A stretch of DNA of 64,000 nt from Kutzneria kofuensis (GCF_014203355.1 NZ_JACHIR010000001.1:6140038-6204037), one strand, 5' to 3'. Positions 1-9,270 are shown, numbered from the stretch's first letter. The notes: generated from the letters alone by a model not told the origin. Translations and numbers: made by a program.

Positions 1-148
1 TCCACTTGACCACGTACCGGCCGCGCCCGGCGACGGTCGCCTCGACCGCCCCGTGCTCGCCGGACAGGGGTTTGACTCTGCTGAAGCCGAGACCGCACGC
101 CTCGGCGATCACCGGCAGCGCGCGGTCGGCATCGGTGCCGCCTCTCAT
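1..148 (-). CDS. N-terminal fragment, possible phosphotransferase-fold protein (cut by window edge)
   Basis: Reading leftward from an ATG at 148 gives 49 in-frame residues before the window ends. The visible part ends in GRYVVKW, which resembles the strand carrying the ATP-contacting Lys in aminoglycoside phosphotransferase and kinase-fold proteins. Third positions are GC-rich, as in the neighbouring genes. No clear ribosome-binding site is seen. The hairpin at 179-219 separates it from the next gene, so it is its own unit. The family call rests on a short stretch and is weak. Confidence 0.4.
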   Translation of the reverse strand, partial: MRGGTDADRALPVIAEACGLGFSRVKPLSGEHGAVEATVAGRGRYVVKW

Positions 149-178
149 GGCCGCACAGTGTGGACGAAAATGCTGAAT

Positions 179-219
179 CGGTCCACCTTCCGGCTCGGGG
201 AGCACCGGAAGGTGGACCG
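179..219 (-). terminator. hairpin after the GH8 gene
   Basis: A 15-bp perfect stem (179-193 with 205-219) and an 11-nt loop, 28 nt after the stop of the minus-strand GH8 gene. There is no clear U-tract, as is usual for actinobacterial terminators. Confidence 0.7.
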
Positions 220-246
220 CAGCGTTGGATCGAAGGGGGCAGGGCT

Positions 247-1467
247 TCAGGACGCGGGCGTCCAGTAGTCGCCGGCCATCACGATGTAGACGAGCATCTT
301 GATCGTCTCGCCGTAGTAGGTGTCGCCGAACGGGTTGGTGGCCAGGTACTTCCACAGCGAGTCGGTCCACGCCTGGTCGCCCGCGGCCATCGCGGCCACG
401 CCCACCGGGTCGTTGGCGCACTCGCACTGGTCACCGGTGTTGGTCGGGGTGCCGTCCAGCTTGGTGTGCGGGTAGATCTTGGCCGGGTTGCCGCCGGCGT
501 GGCTCTTGTAGCTGTTGGACTCCTTGGTGGCCACGGACTTGGCCACCGAGCTGCCGTAGACCAGCGCGTCGGTGCCCATGTGCCACGGCACGCGCACCGA
601 GTTGTAGCCGACGATGTTGTCCGGCTGTGACTCCTGGTAGTCGGCGGGCGCCGGCTTGGGGCTGGTGGTGTTGGCGCTGACCACGAAGTCCGACAGCAGG
701 TTCGCGGTCGGCGAGTACTTCGCGGTGAACTCCTGGATCACCGCCTCGGTGCGGGTGACCACCTTGTTCCAGTCGTGCGCGGTGTCGTAGGCGGCGAACG
801 CGCGCAGGTGGTCGAGCATGAAGTCGGAGGGCCGGGTGTCGGTGCTCGGGCCGTCGTCCTCGCACTTGAGGTGGCCGTCCGAGGCGACGTCGGCCTTGTA
901 GAGCTTGGCCAGCCAGTCCTTGGCCGCCGCCGTGTAGCCGCCCCACTGCTTGTCCGCCAGGATCAGGCCGTAGCCGACGTCGAGGTCACCGTCGGTGGCC
1001 GCGTCCGGGGTGCCGGAGTCCGCGTACTTGCAGCTGCTGCCGTCGATCTTCCACTCCATCATGCCCTTGCTGTCGGGGTGGTCCTGCACCACCTTCCACA
1101 GGCCGTCGAATTCCGCCTTGGCGTTCGTGTCGTAGCCGGCCATCAGCGGCACGATGTTCATGCCGTAGCCCTGGGCCTCGGACACGGTGCCCTTGTTGGG
1201 CGCGTCGCCGGTGGCGTAGACGAGGTAGCCGCCGCAGGCCGAGCGCAGGTACGCCTTCTTCCAGGAGTCGTACTGCTTCTTGACCGCCGCGTCCCGGTCG
1301 GCCGCGCTGGCCGAGGGCATGACGCCCGTCTTGTACGTGACGTGGGTGGGAAAGGGATGGCTCTCGCCGGCGGCTGCGGCGGGAGCGGCCGTGGAGACCA
1401 GCACGGACAGGGAAATCGTCGCGGCAGCGGCGGCCATCGCCACCAGCCGACCGGATCGATCGCGCAT
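247..1467 (-). CDS. secreted glycoside hydrolase family 8 (endoglucanase/chitosanase type)
   Basis: Extracellular endo-acting glycosidase for beta-1,4-linked polysaccharide. Residues 1-33 form a Sec signal peptide with an Ala/Val-rich core and A-x-A cleavage options. The mature enzyme shows SEAQGYGM, with Glu98 as the expected general acid, and the GH8 signature from residue 157 (ATDGDLDVGYGL) that supplies the catalytic aspartates. At 406 aa it is a single catalytic domain without a carbohydrate-binding module. The ATG is supported by AGGAG 6 nt upstream. A palindrome at 1479-1497 directly before the ribosome site resembles the box found before actinomycete chitosanase genes, which favours chitosanase over cellulase or licheninase. 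That substrate choice is inference; GH8 membership is firm. Confidence 0.9.
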   Translation of the reverse strand: MRDRSGRLVAMAAAAATISLSVLVSTAAPAAAAGESHPFPTHVTYKTGVMPSASAADRDAAVKKQYDSWKKAYLRSACGGYLVYATGDAPNKGTVSEAQGYGMNIVPLMAGYDTNAKAEFDGLWKVVQDHPDSKGMMEWKIDGSSCKYADSGTPDAATDGDLDVGYGLILADKQWGGYTAAAKDWLAKLYKADVASDGHLKCEDDGPSTDTRPSDFMLDHLRAFAAYDTAHDWNKVVTRTEAVIQEFTAKYSPTANLLSDFVVSANTTSPKPAPADYQESQPDNIVGYNSVRVPWHMGTDALVYGSSVAKSVATKESNSYKSHAGGNPAKIYPHTKLDGTPTNTGDQCECANDPVGVAAMAAGDQAWTDSLWKYLATNPFGDTYYGETIKMLVYIVMAGDYWTPAS

Positions 1468-1478
1468 CGCTCGCTCCT

Positions 1479-1497
1479 GTTAGGAAAGTTTCTTAAC
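1479..1497. promoter_or_regulatory. palindromic operator upstream of GH8
   Basis: GTTAGGAAAGTTTCTTAAC is a 19-bp imperfect inverted repeat containing GAAAGTTTC, 12 nt before the GH8 start and touching its ribosome-binding site. Boxes of the GAAASTTTC type before Streptomyces chitosanase genes are bound by the ROK-family regulator CsnR. That assignment here is from memory of the motif. A protein bound here would block transcription or initiation. Confidence 0.55.
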
Positions 1498-1668
1498 TAA
1501 GCGGCGGCGTCAACCAGGGTGACGTCCGATCCTTGCGATGTCAAGGGAGGTCTAGACCTCTCAACGGAATCCGCCCCCGGGCGGGTTCACCCGAACGGAC
1601 CGTGAACCGTTGCGGCGGTCGACGGCGTGGTGTCTGCTGAGCGCGTCATTCGGGAGGTCGGGAGCACC

Positions 1669-4083
1669 ATGGCTGGGATCTCGCGTCGCCGCCTGCTCGA
1701 GTCGGCGGCCGGCGCCGCCGCACTCGCGGTGCTGCCGCCCAACCTGCGGCGGGCCCTCACAGTCACCCCGGCCAACCCCGCGACGCTGCGGGACATCAAG
1801 CACATTGTGGTCCTGATGCAGGAGAACCGGTCGTTCGACCACTACTTCGGCACCATGCCCGGCGTCCGCGGCTTCGACGACCCGAACGCGGTCACGCTGT
1901 CCACCGGCCGCTCGGTGTTCTACCAGCCCGACCCCAAGAACCCGGACGGCTACCTGCTGCCGTTCCACCTCGACACGCAGCGCACCAGCTCGCAGGCGAT
2001 CCCGTCCACGAGTCACGCCTTCGCCGTGCAGCACTCGGCGGTCAACGGCGGCAAGATGGACAACTGGCTGCCCGCCCATCGCGCCGCCGACGGCGACGGC
2101 AACGGTCCGTACACGATGGGTTACTACACCGAGGACGACATCCCGTTCCAGTGGGCACTCGCGCGGAACTTCACGCTCTGCGACGCCTACTTCTGCTCGG
2201 TGCTCGGGCCGACCTGGCCCAACCGGCTCTACCACTGGACCGGCACCATCGACCCGGCCGGCCGGCACGGCGGCCCGATCACCAGCAACATCGTGCCGTC
2301 CCCGTACACGTGGACCACCTACCCGGAGCGACTGACCGCCGCCGGCGTCAGCTGGCACGTGTACCAGCAGGAGGACGACTACGGCTGCAACCCGCTGGAG
2401 TTCTTCAAGAACTACCAGGACGCCGGCCCGAATTCCCCGCTGCATCGACACGGTCTGGCCATCGGGCCGGCCGACCGCTTCGAGTACGACGCGATGAACG
2501 ACCGGCTGCCGACCGTCTCGTGGATCATCCCGACCTCGCCGCAGTGCGAGCACCCCGACTACATCCCCGCCGCCGGCGCGGACTTCGTGGCCAGCAAGCT
2601 GGACGCGATCGCCGCGAACCCGGACGTGTGGGCGAAGACCGTGGTGATCCTCAACTACGACGAGAACGACGGCCTGTTCGATCACATGGTGCCGCCGTTG
2701 CCGCCCGCGGGCACTCCCGACGAGTTCGTCGACGGCTTGCCGATCGGCGCCGGCATCCGCGTGCCCTGCACCATCGTCTCGCCGTGGACACGCGGCGGCT
2801 TCGTCGCCACCGAGCCGTTCGACCACACCTCGGTGCTGCGCCTGATCGAGGTCATCACCGGCGTCCGCGAACCGAACATCACCGGCTGGCGGCGCAAGAC
2901 CTTCGGCGACCTCACCTCCGCCCTCGGCCTCGGCGACAGCGCCCAGCCCCTGCCGCCGCTGCCGTCGACCAAGGCCCCGCTGTGGCAGGCCGAGCACAAC
3001 GTCAAGCACCTGCCGCGGGCGAAGATTCCCGGCGCCGACCAGACGCCGCCGCACCAGGGCGGCCGCAGTCGGATCGACGAAACCGTCACCACCCATGCCC
3101 CCGACTTCCCGCACGGCGTGGCCGGCACCAGCTTCCCCGGCACGCAGCTGTTGGTACGCAACAAGGCCGCCGGCGAGGTCCCGCCCACCGCCAGACGCGC
3201 GTATGTGACCGGCATCGTCGCCTACACCGTCTCGGTCATCGACGCCGGCAGCGGCAAGTTGCTCTCCACCGTGCAGGGGCCGATCAACCCGTACGGCATC
3301 GCTGCCGCCTCGGACGGTCGGTACCTGTATGTCACGGAATCCGGCTCCGACAAGGTTTGTGTGATCAGCACCGACACCGGGGGGATCGTCGGCTCCATCG
3401 CCGTCGGCCTGTTCCCGCACGGCATCTGCGCCTCACCGGACGGCCGACGGCTCTACGTCGCCAACACCGGGCCCGACACCGGCCCCGGCGGTTCCAAGTC
3501 CGTGTCGGTCATCGACGCCAAGTCCCACTCCGTCGTCGGCGAGATCCCCGTCGGCCTTGCGCCGCAGGCGGTTTCCGTCAGCCCCGACAGCTCCACCGTG
3601 TACGTCTCGTGCCAGGACGGCTTGTGGGTCGTCGACGCCGCCAGCCGCAAGATCAAGGCCTCGCTGCCCGGTCTGGCCAAGGCCCACGGCATCACCGCCT
3701 GCCCCGGCGGGCGGCATGTCTACGTCGCCAACACCTGGCAGGACGCCGTTTCCATTGTGGACGTCGGCAGTCATGCCGTGAAGGCCACCGTCCCCGTCGG
3801 CCGGTCCCCGTGGAACATCGCCTTCCGCCCCGACGGCGCGGTCGCCTACGTCACCAATGCCAACTCCGACACCGTGTCCGTCATCGACACCGGCAAGCGG
3901 GCCGTCACCGCCACCGTCCGGGTAGGACACATCCCCACCGGCATCACCGCCACCCACGACCAGATCTGGGTCACCAACAACGCGTCCAGCACCGTCAGCA
4001 AGATCGACGCGGAGACCTTGAAGGTGGTTGCCACGACCTCGCTCGGCCTGAGCACCGTGCCCGCCGGGGTTGTCCTGGTCTGA
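1669..4083 (+). CDS. Tat-exported phospholipase C-type phosphoesterase fused to a YVTN beta-propeller
   Basis: An 804-aa two-part protein. The start is ATG 1669 because GGGAGG lies just upstream and the twin-arginine signal SRRRLLES follows at once, so export is by the Tat route. Residues of about 40-440 are a bacterial phospholipase C/AcpA-type phosphoesterase: ENRSFDHYFG (metal site), SVLGPTWPNRLY (expected nucleophile loop), CEHPDY, and NYDENDGLFDH (metal Asp/His). From about residue 510 to the end there are roughly seven repeats of the form G-I-x-PDG-YVxN-x-SVID-VxVG, a YVTN/lactonase-like beta-propeller. The usual family protein lacks this propeller. The next gene starts 12 nt downstream. 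Substrate (phospholipid or other phosphoester) is not decided by the sequence. Confidence 0.85.
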   Translation: MAGISRRRLLESAAGAAALAVLPPNLRRALTVTPANPATLRDIKHIVVLMQENRSFDHYFGTMPGVRGFDDPNAVTLSTGRSVFYQPDPKNPDGYLLPFHLDTQRTSSQAIPSTSHAFAVQHSAVNGGKMDNWLPAHRAADGDGNGPYTMGYYTEDDIPFQWALARNFTLCDAYFCSVLGPTWPNRLYHWTGTIDPAGRHGGPITSNIVPSPYTWTTYPERLTAAGVSWHVYQQEDDYGCNPLEFFKNYQDAGPNSPLHRHGLAIGPADRFEYDAMNDRLPTVSWIIPTSPQCEHPDYIPAAGADFVASKLDAIAANPDVWAKTVVILNYDENDGLFDHMVPPLPPAGTPDEFVDGLPIGAGIRVPCTIVSPWTRGGFVATEPFDHTSVLRLIEVITGVREPNITGWRRKTFGDLTSALGLGDSAQPLPPLPSTKAPLWQAEHNVKHLPRAKIPGADQTPPHQGGRSRIDETVTTHAPDFPHGVAGTSFPGTQLLVRNKAAGEVPPTARRAYVTGIVAYTVSVIDAGSGKLLSTVQGPINPYGIAAASDGRYLYVTESGSDKVCVISTDTGGIVGSIAVGLFPHGICASPDGRRLYVANTGPDTGPGGSKSVSVIDAKSHSVVGEIPVGLAPQAVSVSPDSSTVYVSCQDGLWVVDAASRKIKASLPGLAKAHGITACPGGRHVYVANTWQDAVSIVDVGSHAVKATVPVGRSPWNIAFRPDGAVAYVTNANSDTVSVIDTGKRAVTATVRVGHIPTGITATHDQIWVTNNASSTVSKIDAETLKVVATTSLGLSTVPAGVVLV

Positions 4084-4095
4084 GATGATCGGCCG

Positions 4096-4644
4096 GTGCG
4101 AGCCGACATCGTCCTTGTCCGACACGCCCACCCGGTGTACCCCTCACCTGGCGGCCCGGACGACTACCACCGCCCGCTGGACGAAATCGGCCTGGCCCAG
4201 GCCGAAGACCTCGTCGAGGAGCTGGCGGCGATGGGGCCAACCCTGATCGCGTCCAGCCCCTATCTCCGTGCCGTGCAGACGATCGAACCCCTCGCCCGCA
4301 CGCTCGGCCTGCCCATCCGGACGGACCAGAACCTTCGTGAGTGGGACTCCGGTGTCGGCCCCACCCCCGACTACGCCCGCTACTACGAGGAAAGCTGGGC
4401 CGACCCGGACTTCGCCCGCCCCGGCGGCGAAAGCCTGAACCAACTCACCGCCCGGGCCACCGCCGCCCTCCGCGAGCTCGCCGAGAACCAGGGCACCGTG
4501 GTGATCGGCAGTCACGGCACGATCCTCGCCCGGGCGCTGATCGGCTTCGGCCTCACGACCGTCGACTGGCCGTTCAGCAAGGCCATGCCGATGCCGGCGG
4601 TCTACCGCATCACCGGCACGAAGATCAGCGGCCCGGGGCTGTGA
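4096..4644 (+). CDS. histidine phosphatase family protein
   Basis: A 182-aa member of the phosphoglycerate-mutase-like histidine phosphatases. The phosphohistidine motif is at the start (LVRHAHP, an RHA variant of RHG) and the second catalytic His lies in VIGSHGTI near residue 140. SSPYLRAVQT supplies the usual substrate-side Arg. The protein is small and cytosolic, and the substrate is unknown. GTG 4096 is 12 nt after the phospholipase stop, so the two genes are probably co-transcribed. The 3' end runs into a shared hairpin with convergent rtcB. Confidence 0.85.
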   Translation: MRADIVLVRHAHPVYPSPGGPDDYHRPLDEIGLAQAEDLVEELAAMGPTLIASSPYLRAVQTIEPLARTLGLPIRTDQNLREWDSGVGPTPDYARYYEESWADPDFARPGGESLNQLTARATAALRELAENQGTVVIGSHGTILARALIGFGLTTVDWPFSKAMPMPAVYRITGTKISGPGL

Positions 4645-4656
4645 CACCCCCGGGCC
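4630..4656. terminator. bidirectional hairpin between histidine phosphatase and rtcB
   Basis: A 9-bp GC stem (4630-4638 with 4648-4656) overlaps the stop of the plus-strand gene and lies just beyond the stop of the minus-strand rtcB. Confidence 0.55.
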
Positions 4657-4661
4657 GGCGC

Positions 4662-5840
4662 TCATCCCTTGACGCAGATGACCTGCTTCAGCTTCGCCAC
4701 GACCTCGACGAGGTCCGACTGGTTCGCGATGACCTGGTCGACGTCCTTGTAAGCGGCCGGAATCTCGTCGATCACGCCGGTGTCCTTGCGGCACTCGACG
4801 CCCTTGGTCTGCTCGATGAGGTCCGTGCGCTTGAACATCTTGCGGGCCTTGGTGCGGGACATCCTCCGGCCCGCGCCGTGCGACGCCGACTCGAACGAGT
4901 CCGGGTTGCCCAGGCCGCGCACGATGTACGAGCCGGTGCCCATGGAACCCGGGATGATGCCCAGGTCCCCGTTGCCGGCCCGGATCGCGCCCTTGCGGGT
5001 CACCAGCACGTCCTCGCCGAAGTGCTTCTCCTCCGCCACGTAGTTGTGGTGGCAGCTGATCGGCTCGTCGAACCGGATGTGCTTGTACCGCTTGCGCAGC
5101 ACGTCGCAGATCAGGCGCAGCATCACCGACCGGTTGCGCCGCGCGTAGTCCTGCGCCCAGTACAGGTCGTGCCGGTAGGCCGCCATCTCCGGCGTGCCGG
5201 CCAGGAACACCGCCAGCTCCCGGTCCGGCAGCTCCTCGTTGTGCGCCAGGCCGCGCGCCACCCCGATGTGGTGCTGCGCCAGCTCGTTGCCGATGTTGCG
5301 GGAGCCGGAGTGCAGCATCACCCAGACCCGCTTGGACGTGTCCAGGCAGACCTCGATGAAGTGGTTGCCGCCGCCGAGCGTGCCGAGCTGGTTGACCGCC
5401 CGGTCCGCGCGGGCCTTCACCGCCGGCGTGAGGTCGTCGAACCGGGCCCAGAACTGCTTCCAGTCACTGGCATCCCGCTCGCCGAACGCCGCCTCGCGGT
5501 GCGCCCCGAAGCCGACCGGCACCGCCTTCTCGATGTCGGTACGGATACCGGCCAGGTCGCCCGGCAGGTCGTTCGCCGTCAGCGAGGTCCGCACCGCCGT
5601 CATCCCGCAGCCGATGTCCACGCCCACCGCCGCCGGCGACACCGCGTCCTTCATCGCGATCACCGAACCGACCGTCGCCCCCTTGCCCAGGTGGACGTCG
5701 GGCATGACGGCGACGTGCTTGACCACCCACGGTAGGGACGAGATGTTGCGCAGCTGCTGCATCGCCGCGGGCTCGACCTCGTCGACCCGCGTCCACATCT
5801 TGATGTCCACGTGCTTCCCGGGCACGGTCGTCATCGCCAT
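4662..5840 (-). CDS. rtcB: RNA-splicing ligase RtcB
   Basis: A GTP- and Mn-dependent ligase that joins RNA 3'-phosphate or 2',3'-cyclic phosphate ends to 5'-OH ends. At 392 aa it is normal length. Visible motifs in order are DVHLGKGATVGS, GVDIGCGM (metal-binding Asp/Cys), GGGNHFIE, HSGSRNIGN and SASHGAGR, whose His is the expected guanylylation site. ATG 5840 starts MAMTTVPGKHVDIKMW, the usual actinobacterial beginning. No archease or RtcA gene lies beside it. It is a separate unit between two hairpins. Confidence 0.95.
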   Translation of the reverse strand: MAMTTVPGKHVDIKMWTRVDEVEPAAMQQLRNISSLPWVVKHVAVMPDVHLGKGATVGSVIAMKDAVSPAAVGVDIGCGMTAVRTSLTANDLPGDLAGIRTDIEKAVPVGFGAHREAAFGERDASDWKQFWARFDDLTPAVKARADRAVNQLGTLGGGNHFIEVCLDTSKRVWVMLHSGSRNIGNELAQHHIGVARGLAHNEELPDRELAVFLAGTPEMAAYRHDLYWAQDYARRNRSVMLRLICDVLRKRYKHIRFDEPISCHHNYVAEEKHFGEDVLVTRKGAIRAGNGDLGIIPGSMGTGSYIVRGLGNPDSFESASHGAGRRMSRTKARKMFKRTDLIEQTKGVECRKDTGVIDEIPAAYKDVDQVIANQSDLVEVVAKLKQVICVKG

Positions 5841-5883
5841 GCCGGCAAGGCTAGGGCGACGACGAGCCGAAAGCGATCGAGTT

Positions 5884-5923
5884 TGCCGGCCGCGTGGCCG
5901 ATACGTCAGCCACGCGGCCGGCA
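5884..5923 (-). terminator. hairpin after the subtilase gene
   Basis: A 15-bp perfect stem (5884-5898 with 5909-5923) and 10-nt loop, starting 3 nt beyond the stop codon of the minus-strand peptidase gene. Confidence 0.75.
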
Positions 5924-5926
5924 CGG

Positions 5927-8900
5927 CTAGCGCAGCAGGTAGGCGTCGATGATCGTCTGCTCGACCGAGTTGCCCGCGCGGTCGGCGGCGGTGGCGCGCA
6001 ACGACACGGATTTGGCGTTGTCCGGGTGGTGGAGCGCCGCGTAGCCGCCGATCACCGGCACGGTCTGCCAGCTGCTGCCCTGGTCGTAGGAGACCTGGAG
6101 GGACTGCAGCCGCTGCTTCGACGTCGTGCCCGGCTGGTCCTCGACCGACACCGGCAGGAGGAAGAAGCCCTTCCTGGCCGCCCCGTTGTCGTCCAGGTTC
6201 GGGGTGAACCGGATGGCGGAGACGGGGTACTGCGACACACCGGTGTTGCGGTCGCCCTGGAAGGTCCAGCTGGCGGTGATCTTGCTGGCCTGCGCGTGGC
6301 CGGTCCGGGTGGCCTCCGTGGTGATGCGGTAGGTGGCCTTCCCGGCCGGGATGACGAACCGGCCGGCCCCGGCATCCTTTGTCTCGCCGAACAGTTGGCC
6401 GTCGCGGTACAGCCTGGTCGACGCCGACGTGGTGGCGGAGAAGCCGGCATTGTCGGAGCCGTCGCTGAACAGCGGCAGCGCGACCACCATCAGGTCTCCG
6501 CGTTGCTGCACCCACAGATCGTCCCGGGTGTCCGGGAACGCGGGCCCGAAAACGCCGCGGTACAGGGAATCCGAGTACGTGCGGCCCGGCGTGTAGTGCT
6601 TCACGGGACCCAGGAACGCCTCGTAGTTGTCGCCGGGCAGGCTGAGGCGGCGGGCCCAGTCGGCGTTGTCACCGCCGTAGAACTCCGTGTACTGACCGGG
6701 CTTCACCGGCTCCAACTGGCCGTAACCCCAGTCGGCGCGGGCGTTGTGCGGTGACGAGGTCAGCCCGACGTACGCCGGATCGCTGACCTTGCCGACGTTG
6801 ACGTGCACGGTGGCCAGGTCCTCCGGCTTGATCACCTTGGACAACCCGGTGTGCAGGCCGCCCTTGCGGTACCAGGCCAGGCCGTACAGCCCGGCGTTGC
6901 CGGTCCAGTTGGTGGCCAGCTGCCCGGTGGCCTCGCCGGCCGGGGCGTCCGGACCGAGCTGCGCGAAGCCGAGGCTGCTGACGTCACCGCCGCGGTCGAT
7001 GCTGGTGATGGTGTACCGGTGCGGCCCGGCGATCCGCTCGAAACCGATCTGCAGCAACGACAACTGCGCCTTCGGGTCGGGCAACGTGAGGTTGAGCGGC
7101 TTGGCCGTGCGGGCGTCGAGGTCGATCGTGGCGGGCCCGCTGATGCGCAGGTTCGGCGCGTTGATGACGTCGTCCGCGTACGGCTCGTCGGTCATGACGG
7201 ATCCGGACAGCAGGTACCGTCCGGCCGGCATGCGCTCGACCACCTTGCCGTTCACGAAGTTCCTCGGGAACACGCCCTCCCCGGTATCCAGATTGGTCAG
7301 GAACAGGTTCGCGAAGGACGGGGCCGCGCCGGCGCGGTCGTGCGCGGTGAAGGTCACGTCGTAGCTCTCGACCTCAAGGTCGATCTCGACGGCCGTCCGC
7401 ACGCTCATCGCGCCGCTGCTGGCGACCACGGCGCCGCCGAACTTGCCGCCGTCCGGAGCCTTGCCCGCCTCGGCGCTGACCGTGGCCTTGGCCGTTCCGC
7501 CGGCGGGCACGACGATCCGCGCCGGTGACACGGTGAACACGCCACCGTTGGTGTCCATCTTCAGGTCGAGGGTCACCGGCGCCGTGCCGGTGTTGGCGTA
7601 GGTGATGTCCTTGGTGACCGGGGGTTTTCCGGTGTGCGGCCACTGTTCGTTGCCGAAGCCGAGGCTGATCGGCTGGCTGGTGACGGTCTGGGTGAGCACC
7701 TTGGCGGAGTCCACCCGGCCGGCGCCCTGCTCGAACGGGGTCGCCCCCGGGGTGGGCGTGCTGGCTCCGACCAGCAACGCCTTGAGCTGCGTGCCGTTCA
7801 GGTCGGGGTGTTGCTGGGCCAGCAGTGCGGCCGCGCCGGCGACGTGCGGGGTGGCCATGGACGTGCCGGACAGCTTCGTGTAGCCGTCGGCGGCCGGCTC
7901 GCCGATCTTGGCGGTCGAGCTCAGGGCCGCGGTGATGTCCACGCCGGGCGCGGTGATGTCCGGCTTGATCATGCCGCCCTCGGCGCGCGGGCCGCGCCCC
8001 GAGAACTCGGCGATCTGGTTGTCGCGGTCGACCGCGCCGACGGTGAGGGCCGCGTCGGCGCTGCCGGGGGAGTCGATGGTGCCGGTGACCGGGCCGTAGT
8101 TGCCGGCGGCGATCACGAACAGCGTGCCGTACCGGGCCGACAACGTGTTCACGGCCTCTTCGATCGGGTCGACGTCCGGGGTGTCCTCGCCGCCGAGGCT
8201 CATGTTGACGACCTTCGCGCCGTTCTCGGCGGCCCACTGCATGCCCTCGATGATCCCCGAGTCGGCGCCGGAACCGTTGTCCCCCAGCACCTTCACGTCG
8301 AGGATGCGGGCGCCCGGGGCGACGCCGCGGTACTTGCCGCCGGACTTCGCGCCGGTGCCGGCGACGATCGACGCCACGTGCGTGCCGTGGCCGAAGTGGT
8401 CCTGGTCGTCGGGGGAGCCGGAGAAGTTCTTCTCGCCGATCTCCTGGGTGGCCAAGTCGGGGTGGGTGTTGTCGACGCCGGTGTCGAGCACGGCGACGGT
8501 CACTCCGGTGCCCGTGTATCCGGCGGCCCACGCGGTCGGCGCCCCGATCTGCGGGACGCTGTGGTCGAGCGTGGCGTGCCGCTGCCCGTCGAGCCAGACC
8601 TTGGCGATGCCACTGGACCGGAGTGACGAGCCGGTCAGGTTGGACCAGAACGAGGCGGGGTCGGCCTTGACCGCCGTGCTGTTGATGGCAGGCAGATCCA
8701 CGGCGCCGGCGGTGCGGGCCAGGGACCGCTGGGACGACGACGAGTACTTGACGATGAGCGGCAGCCGGCCGTGGTAGGCCCGCAGTTCATTGACGTCGAA
8801 CAGCCGCAGGTCGACGGTCCTGGCCGCCAGCAGCGGCATCGCGTCCTCGGGGATCACGTAGCTGTGGCCCGGGGTCCGGTAACTGGTGAACCTCATCCGC

Positions 8901-9085
8901 TCCCGGCCGGGAGCCGGCAGCAGGTATCCGGCGCCGCCGTCGGCGTCGGGGACGACCCTGTCCCCGGTGATCAGGGACACCGCGTCCGCCGGGTTGCCCG
9001 GCTCCGGCGACGCCGCTGTCACGGCGGGGAGTCCGGCCATGGCCAGGAAAACGGCGAGCAGGACGCCACCACGCCGACGGAGCAC
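5927..9085 (-). CDS. secreted S8 family serine peptidase (subtilase), multidomain
   Basis: A 1052-aa extracellular subtilisin-like protease. GTG 9085 is chosen because GGGAGG lies about 8 nt upstream and a signal peptide follows (arginines, then LLAVFLAMAGLPAVTAAS). A propeptide-like region of about 150 residues precedes the catalytic domain, whose triad is in AVLDTGVDNTHPDL (Asp near 200), FGHGTHVASIVAG (His near 233) and LSGTSMATPHVAGAAALL (Ser near 406). About 550 residues follow, looking like beta-sandwich modules. The layout matches the large secreted subtilases of Streptomyces and relatives. It is monocistronic; the specific substrate is unknown. Confidence 0.93.
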   Translation of the reverse strand: MLRRRGGVLLAVFLAMAGLPAVTAASPEPGNPADAVSLITGDRVVPDADGGAGYLLPAPGRERMRFTSYRTPGHSYVIPEDAMPLLAARTVDLRLFDVNELRAYHGRLPLIVKYSSSSQRSLARTAGAVDLPAINSTAVKADPASFWSNLTGSSLRSSGIAKVWLDGQRHATLDHSVPQIGAPTAWAAGYTGTGVTVAVLDTGVDNTHPDLATQEIGEKNFSGSPDDQDHFGHGTHVASIVAGTGAKSGGKYRGVAPGARILDVKVLGDNGSGADSGIIEGMQWAAENGAKVVNMSLGGEDTPDVDPIEEAVNTLSARYGTLFVIAAGNYGPVTGTIDSPGSADAALTVGAVDRDNQIAEFSGRGPRAEGGMIKPDITAPGVDITAALSSTAKIGEPAADGYTKLSGTSMATPHVAGAAALLAQQHPDLNGTQLKALLVGASTPTPGATPFEQGAGRVDSAKVLTQTVTSQPISLGFGNEQWPHTGKPPVTKDITYANTGTAPVTLDLKMDTNGGVFTVSPARIVVPAGGTAKATVSAEAGKAPDGGKFGGAVVASSGAMSVRTAVEIDLEVESYDVTFTAHDRAGAAPSFANLFLTNLDTGEGVFPRNFVNGKVVERMPAGRYLLSGSVMTDEPYADDVINAPNLRISGPATIDLDARTAKPLNLTLPDPKAQLSLLQIGFERIAGPHRYTITSIDRGGDVSSLGFAQLGPDAPAGEATGQLATNWTGNAGLYGLAWYRKGGLHTGLSKVIKPEDLATVHVNVGKVSDPAYVGLTSSPHNARADWGYGQLEPVKPGQYTEFYGGDNADWARRLSLPGDNYEAFLGPVKHYTPGRTYSDSLYRGVFGPAFPDTRDDLWVQQRGDLMVVALPLFSDGSDNAGFSATTSASTRLYRDGQLFGETKDAGAGRFVIPAGKATYRITTEATRTGHAQASKITASWTFQGDRNTGVSQYPVSAIRFTPNLDDNGAARKGFFLLPVSVEDQPGTTSKQRLQSLQVSYDQGSSWQTVPVIGGYAALHHPDNAKSVSLRATAADRAGNSVEQTIIDAYLLR

Positions 9086-9235
9086 TGGTACCTCCCGGTG
9101 AGCAGGATCTGACGGAAGGTAATGGGCGGCCCATGAGATCCACAAGCGCCGTCCGGCGGAGTTTCCATGTCTTGATTTAACTCTCGTAGAAAGCTGTCGA
9201 TTTTCCGGTGGACGTCGCGGGGGGTTCACACGTTC

Positions 9236-9264
9236 TTGACACGGCAACGTTGCGCGATCACTGT
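9236..9264 (+). promoter_or_regulatory. candidate promoter with AACGTT palindrome before the MHS transporter
   Basis: TTGACA at 9236-9241 is followed after 17 nt by a weak CACTGT. The perfect palindrome GCAACGTTGC (9244-9253) sits inside the spacer, where a bound repressor would exclude polymerase. The -35 box is good and the -10 box is poor. Other transcription units of the uronate cluster have similar AACGTT-centred sites. Confidence 0.45.
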
Positions 9265-9270
9265 GTCGGC

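Noticed and set aside
2151-4088. 645-residue frame overlapping the phospholipase gene
   Set aside because: Same strand, other frame; Arg-rich and without motifs, while the accepted frame has clear catalytic motifs.
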